NCBI GenBank assembly: GCA_902363575.1
Contig: CABJAJ010000002.1
Coordinates: 614,154 to 678,153 of the forward strand
DNA: 64,000 bases
Origin: Rikenellaceae bacterium
GTDB lineage: Bacteria > Bacteroidota > Bacteroidia > Bacteroidales > Rikenellaceae
Direction of reading: 5' to 3'
In this document: piece after piece, positions 61,367-64,000 of the stretch
Layout of the letters: the number at the start of each line of letters is the position of its first letter
Numbering within the stretch: position 1 is the stretch's first letter
Made by a program: the position numbers and the translations under genes
The notes under the pieces: generated by a model
Database searches by the model: none
The model's input: only the letters and a program-made list of their open reading frames with translations
What the model was told of the DNA's origin: nothing

Positions 61367-62689
61367 ATGATGAATACGCAAATCAAATTTACCACAGCGC
61401 AAGAGGCCGTCAAGGTAATCAAATCCGGCGACCACATTCACCTGAGCTCGGTGGCATCCGCGCCGCAAATTCTCATTAAGGCGATGTGCGAGCGGGGCGC
61501 CAACCACGAATTCCGGGACGTCCATATCCATCACCTCCACACCGAGGGGCCGGCGCCCTACGCCGATCCCCAATTCGAGGGCATCTTCCAGCTCGACTCA
61601 TTCTTCGTCGGCGGCAACGTCCGCAAGGTGACCCAGAGCGGCTATGCGGATTACATCCCCGTTTTCCTGAGCGAGACGCAGAAGCTCTACCGCGCGGGCG
61701 TGGTTCCCTGCAACGTCGCCATGATCCAGGTTTCGACCCCCGACAAGCACGGCTACGTGTCGCTTGGCACCTCGGTTGACGCGACCCTCGCCGCCGTCGA
61801 AACGGCCGAGCATGTGATCGCCGTTGTAAACAAGCACGTCCCCCGGTCGTTCGGCGACGCGATGATCCACACCTCGCAGATCGATATGTTCGTGCAAGAC
61901 GACACGCCGCTCGAGGAGGCCCATTTTACTGAGCCGAACGAGACGGAGACAGCGATCGGCAAGCACTGCGCAGCGCTGATCGAGGACGGCGCGACGCTCC
62001 AGATGGGCATCGGGGCCATTCCCAATGCGGTGTTGGCGCAGCTCGGCGGCCACAGAAACCTCGGTATCCACACCGAGATGTTCGCCGACGGCGTGCTGCC
62101 GCTGGTCGAGAGCGGGGTCATCAACGGCGCTGCCAAGAACATCGACAAAGGCAAGATGGTTTCGACCTTCCTGATGGGTTCGCAACGGGTTTACGACTTC
62201 ATCGACGACAACCCGGGCGTGCTGATGATGGACGTGGGCTATACGAACGATCCGTTCATCATCGCCAAGAACGACCGCGTGACAGCCATCAATTCGGCTC
62301 TCCAGGTCGATATTACGGGTCAGGTCTGCGCCGATTCGCTCGGCACCAAATTCTACTCGGGCGTCGGCGGCCAGATCGACTTCATCTACGGCGCTTCGCT
62401 CTCGAAAGGGGGCAAGGCCATCATCGCCATGCCGTCGATCACCAACAAGGGCGTATCGAAAATCGCTCCCGAGCTGACGTGCGGAGCGGGCGTCGTCACC
62501 ACGCGCAACCACATCCACTGGTTCGTCACCGAGAACGGCGCTGTAAACCTCTATGGCAAGAGCCTGCAGGAGCGTGCGCGGCTGATTATCTCCGTCGCCC
62601 ATCCCTCGGCACAGGAGGCCCTCGACCGGGCCGCTTTCGAGCGCTACGGCGAGCATCACCACTATGTGAAAGGCTACATGACCAAATAA
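61367..62689 (+). CDS. acetyl-CoA hydrolase/transferase family CoA-transferase
   Basis: A 440-residue class I CoA-transferase of the Cat1/AbfT type (4-hydroxybutyrate, butyrate, propionate or succinate with acetyl-CoA). The catalytic glutamate is Glu237 in GIHTEMFADGVLPL, and the CoA-binding GGxGGQ-like motif is YSGVGGQIDF. The family start KFTTAQEAVKVIKSGDHI is intact. It probably moves CoA between short-chain acids in fermentation; the acid is undetermined. Two adjacent ATGs (61367, 61370) make the exact start uncertain. Being 25 bp after infB, it may be read through from that operon. Confidence 0.88.
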   Translation: MMNTQIKFTTAQEAVKVIKSGDHIHLSSVASAPQILIKAMCERGANHEFRDVHIHHLHTEGPAPYADPQFEGIFQLDSFFVGGNVRKVTQSGYADYIPVFLSETQKLYRAGVVPCNVAMIQVSTPDKHGYVSLGTSVDATLAAVETAEHVIAVVNKHVPRSFGDAMIHTSQIDMFVQDDTPLEEAHFTEPNETETAIGKHCAALIEDGATLQMGIGAIPNAVLAQLGGHRNLGIHTEMFADGVLPLVESGVINGAAKNIDKGKMVSTFLMGSQRVYDFIDDNPGVLMMDVGYTNDPFIIAKNDRVTAINSALQVDITGQVCADSLGTKFYSGVGGQIDFIYGASLSKGGKAIIAMPSITNKGVSKIAPELTCGAGVVTTRNHIHWFVTENGAVNLYGKSLQERARLIISVAHPSAQEALDRAAFERYGEHHHYVKGYMTK

Positions 62690-62706
62690 CCTGCGGTCGG
62701 TACGAC

Positions 62707-62740
62707 AAACGGCGCTTCCTTCGCGGGAGGCGCCGTTTTT
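62707..62740 (+). terminator. terminator of the infB/CoA-transferase unit
   Basis: AAACGGCGC pairs with GCGCCGTTT (9 bp), followed by TTTTTATTT, 18 bp after the CoA-transferase stop. Confidence 0.85.
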
Positions 62741-63193
62741 ATTTCGATGCGGGCCTCCATTCCGGCCGGTCGAACAGGGCAGGCACGGGAACTCCCTTAT
62801 TGTATAACCGGTTTTTTCGGAAAACCTCAGCGAGCGTGTCGCGCCCGAACCACCACCATAACCAATAACCGGGCCCCTGCCTGCTGCTCACCGCTTTTCC
62901 TATTCTTTTCCGTTGTGTTCCATCCAACCGGTTTTCGGCCAACTATTTGCCCTATATTGTCCACTGGCATGTCGTTCTGCCGATACTCCCATACAATTCT
63001 CCTGCTGCTGCCTCCTTCGGCTCGCTTTACCTTCTCCCATTTACCGAACCGCCACACCTGTACTACGCTTCCATCCGTCTTTATTGTCCCAATTATGCCC
63101 GCCGTCTCTACCGGGTTATTCTTCGGGAGCAAGTGCCGTCAGACGTCCCGGAGTGGAAAAAACGTGCTGCCATCAAAATAAGCGACGAAAAAG
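62741..63193. other. gene-free stretch of lower GC
   Basis: A ~450-bp stretch, visibly lower in GC than its neighbours. Open frames exist on both strands, including a 101-codon minus-strand frame at 62827-63132 (VVQVWRFGKWEKVKR), but none has a family motif, a promoter or a sensible start. It could be a decayed gene. Confidence 0.4.
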
Positions 63194-63222
63194 TTGGGGG
63201 GGGGAATTGTTTGCTATCTTTG
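63194..63222 (+). promoter_or_regulatory. promoter of the zinc-ribbon gene
   Basis: TTG (63194-63196), 18 bp, TATCTTTG (63215-63222). The predicted start of transcription near 63228 supports translation from 63245. Confidence 0.72.
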
Positions 63223-63244
63223 CGCATACATAAAACCATGCTCC

Positions 63245-63643
63245 ATGAAAAACCGCCTGCTGCAAAGAGCCTTTCTGCTCGCCGCCATAATCCCCGCCTG
63301 CGCACTCGCGCAGGCACCGGCCCTGCAAAACACCTCACCACAAATGCAAAATACGCCAAAGATGGAAAACGAAACGATCCGCTACTGCCAGAGCTGCGGC
63401 ATGCCGCTCACGAAACCCGAAGACCTCGGCACCGAAGCCGACGGGACGGCCAACGACGAATACTGCACCTACTGCTACCGCGACGGTCACTTCACGTGGG
63501 ACTGCACGATGGAAGAGATGATCGAACAATGCGCCCAATTCCACGACCAATTCAAGGACGAGAGCGGACGCAGCTTCACGCGCGAGGAGGCCGTTGCCGC
63601 CATGCGTGCTTACTTCCCCATGCTCAAACGCTGGCAGCGGTAA
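63245..63643 (+). CDS. zinc-ribbon protein, apparently exported
   Basis: A 132-residue protein. Residues ~42-132 match the putative zinc-ribbon family of small bacterial proteins: IRYCQSCGMPL with Cys48/Cys51 and YCTYCYRDG with Cys74/Cys77, then WDCTMEEMIEQC and a helical tail ending FPMLKRWQR. The first ~23 residues (LLQRAFLLAAIIPACALAQ) look like a signal peptide, unusual for this family, which is normally cytoplasmic. A start at 63363 (MENETIRYCQ) would give the usual short form, but the promoter 23 bp before 63245 favours the long form. Confidence 0.8.
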   Translation: MKNRLLQRAFLLAAIIPACALAQAPALQNTSPQMQNTPKMENETIRYCQSCGMPLTKPEDLGTEADGTANDEYCTYCYRDGHFTWDCTMEEMIEQCAQFHDQFKDESGRSFTREEAVAAMRAYFPMLKRWQR

Positions 63644-63705
63644 ACCCTGCGACACACTGCCACAACGCCCGGCAAGGTCGTGACGGCAACAGCCATGACC
63701 GACGA

Positions 63706-63740
63706 AGTCCGGAGACTCTTGCAGTCTCCGGACTTTTCTT
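63706..63740 (+). terminator. terminator of the zinc-ribbon gene
   Basis: A perfect 12-bp stem AGTCCGGAGACT/AGTCTCCGGACT with a 5-nt loop, followed by TTTCTTT. Confidence 0.87.
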
Positions 63741-64000
63741 TCGCACGTCGCAGTGGAGACACGGGACGGTCAGGACACGATGAGAAATCCTTGAATGGCG
63801 GTGCCAAAAGTGGCACTCTTTGAGTAGCGGTTCCCAGGCAATGCTCTGACCCATCCGGCAAGGGGTGAGGCGAAGCCTGTTCCAACACCTGCGGACACCG
63901 GCAGCGCGTCGTGGTGCGTCCGTCAGGCTCCTCCTGCAAAAGCAGTCGGCCCCCCCCCTCACACCTCGATCGCACCTTGACTCATACACACACAAAAGCC
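63741..64000. other. right-edge sequence without supported gene
   Basis: No gene can be supported. A 6-bp hairpin GTGCCA-AAAG-TGGCAC (63801-63816) is present. Any gene here would continue outside the window. Confidence 0.4.

Noticed and set aside
62827..63132. Minus-strand 101-codon frame in the gap before the zinc-ribbon gene
   Set aside because: The peptide looks plausible in part, but there is no promoter, motif or neighbour support. It is mentioned only as a possible decayed gene.

Overview
The window reads as chromosomal DNA of a high-GC gut member of the Bacteroidales, most probably Rikenellaceae/Alistipes (inference; no marker gene could be searched). Direct support: promoters of the Bacteroidota type (TTG/TTTG, about 18-20 bp, then TAnnTTTG) precede most operons; lpxC and fabZ are fused; a RND pump operon carries the small PG0541-type protein; a C10 (streptopain-like) lipoprotein protease, a DUF1573 protein and SusC-era ExbBD/TonB machinery are present. 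Most genes are GC-rich; a sharply AT-rich block lies at about 10.3-15.9 kb.

Layout. 0.1-1.1 kb: prs (PRPP synthase). 1.4-3.0 kb: MBL-fold hydrolase and SDR, overlapping by ATGA. 3.2-9.7 kb: tetR-tolC-MFP-RND-PG0541 drug-efflux operon. 10.1-21.7 kb: a Rhs polymorphic-toxin locus on the minus strand. It consists of a secreted Rhs-type partner, a full-length secreted Rhs protein with its toxin tip, an exported cognate protein, and then two silent, start-less toxin/immunity cassettes, each carrying a ~490-bp copy of the Rhs core and separated by a repeated ~190-bp junction; a fourth, decayed junction closes the array. 22.2-26.0 kb: POT peptide transporter, divergent from a glycogen branching enzyme. 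26.1-28.7 kb: C10 protease with two paralogous lipoproteins. 28.9-37.8 kb: tpx, then tamB-exbB-exbD-tonB-DUF1573-deaminase on the minus strand. 37.8-41.9 kb: tsaD, an NMO/FabK-like flavoenzyme and a Big_2 lipoprotein. 42.1-45.1 kb: an isolated phage-type module (terminase large subunit, repeat-rich protein, S24 repressor) with no other phage genes. 45.8-48.7 kb: korAB 2-oxoacid:ferredoxin oxidoreductase behind a perfect CRP/FNR-type palindrome. 48.9-54.2 kb: exported thioredoxin, tRNA-Ala(GGC), a cation/proton antiporter, an exported small protein, outer-membrane phospholipase A and a second TonB-like protein. 54.3-62.7 kb: lpxC/fabZ-lpxA (lipid A) and rimP-nusA-infB followed by an acyl-CoA:carboxylate CoA-transferase. 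63.2-63.6 kb: an apparently exported zinc-ribbon protein.

The most interesting part is the Rhs array. The copy of the recombination arm in the expressed gene is identical over 469 bp to the arm of the distal, not the adjacent, cassette. Both silent cassettes encode HExxH metallopeptidase tips, and all three presumptive immunity proteins have export signals. This looks like a toxin-tip switching device operating in the cell envelope of a gut Bacteroidales. Function and novelty are inferred and untested.
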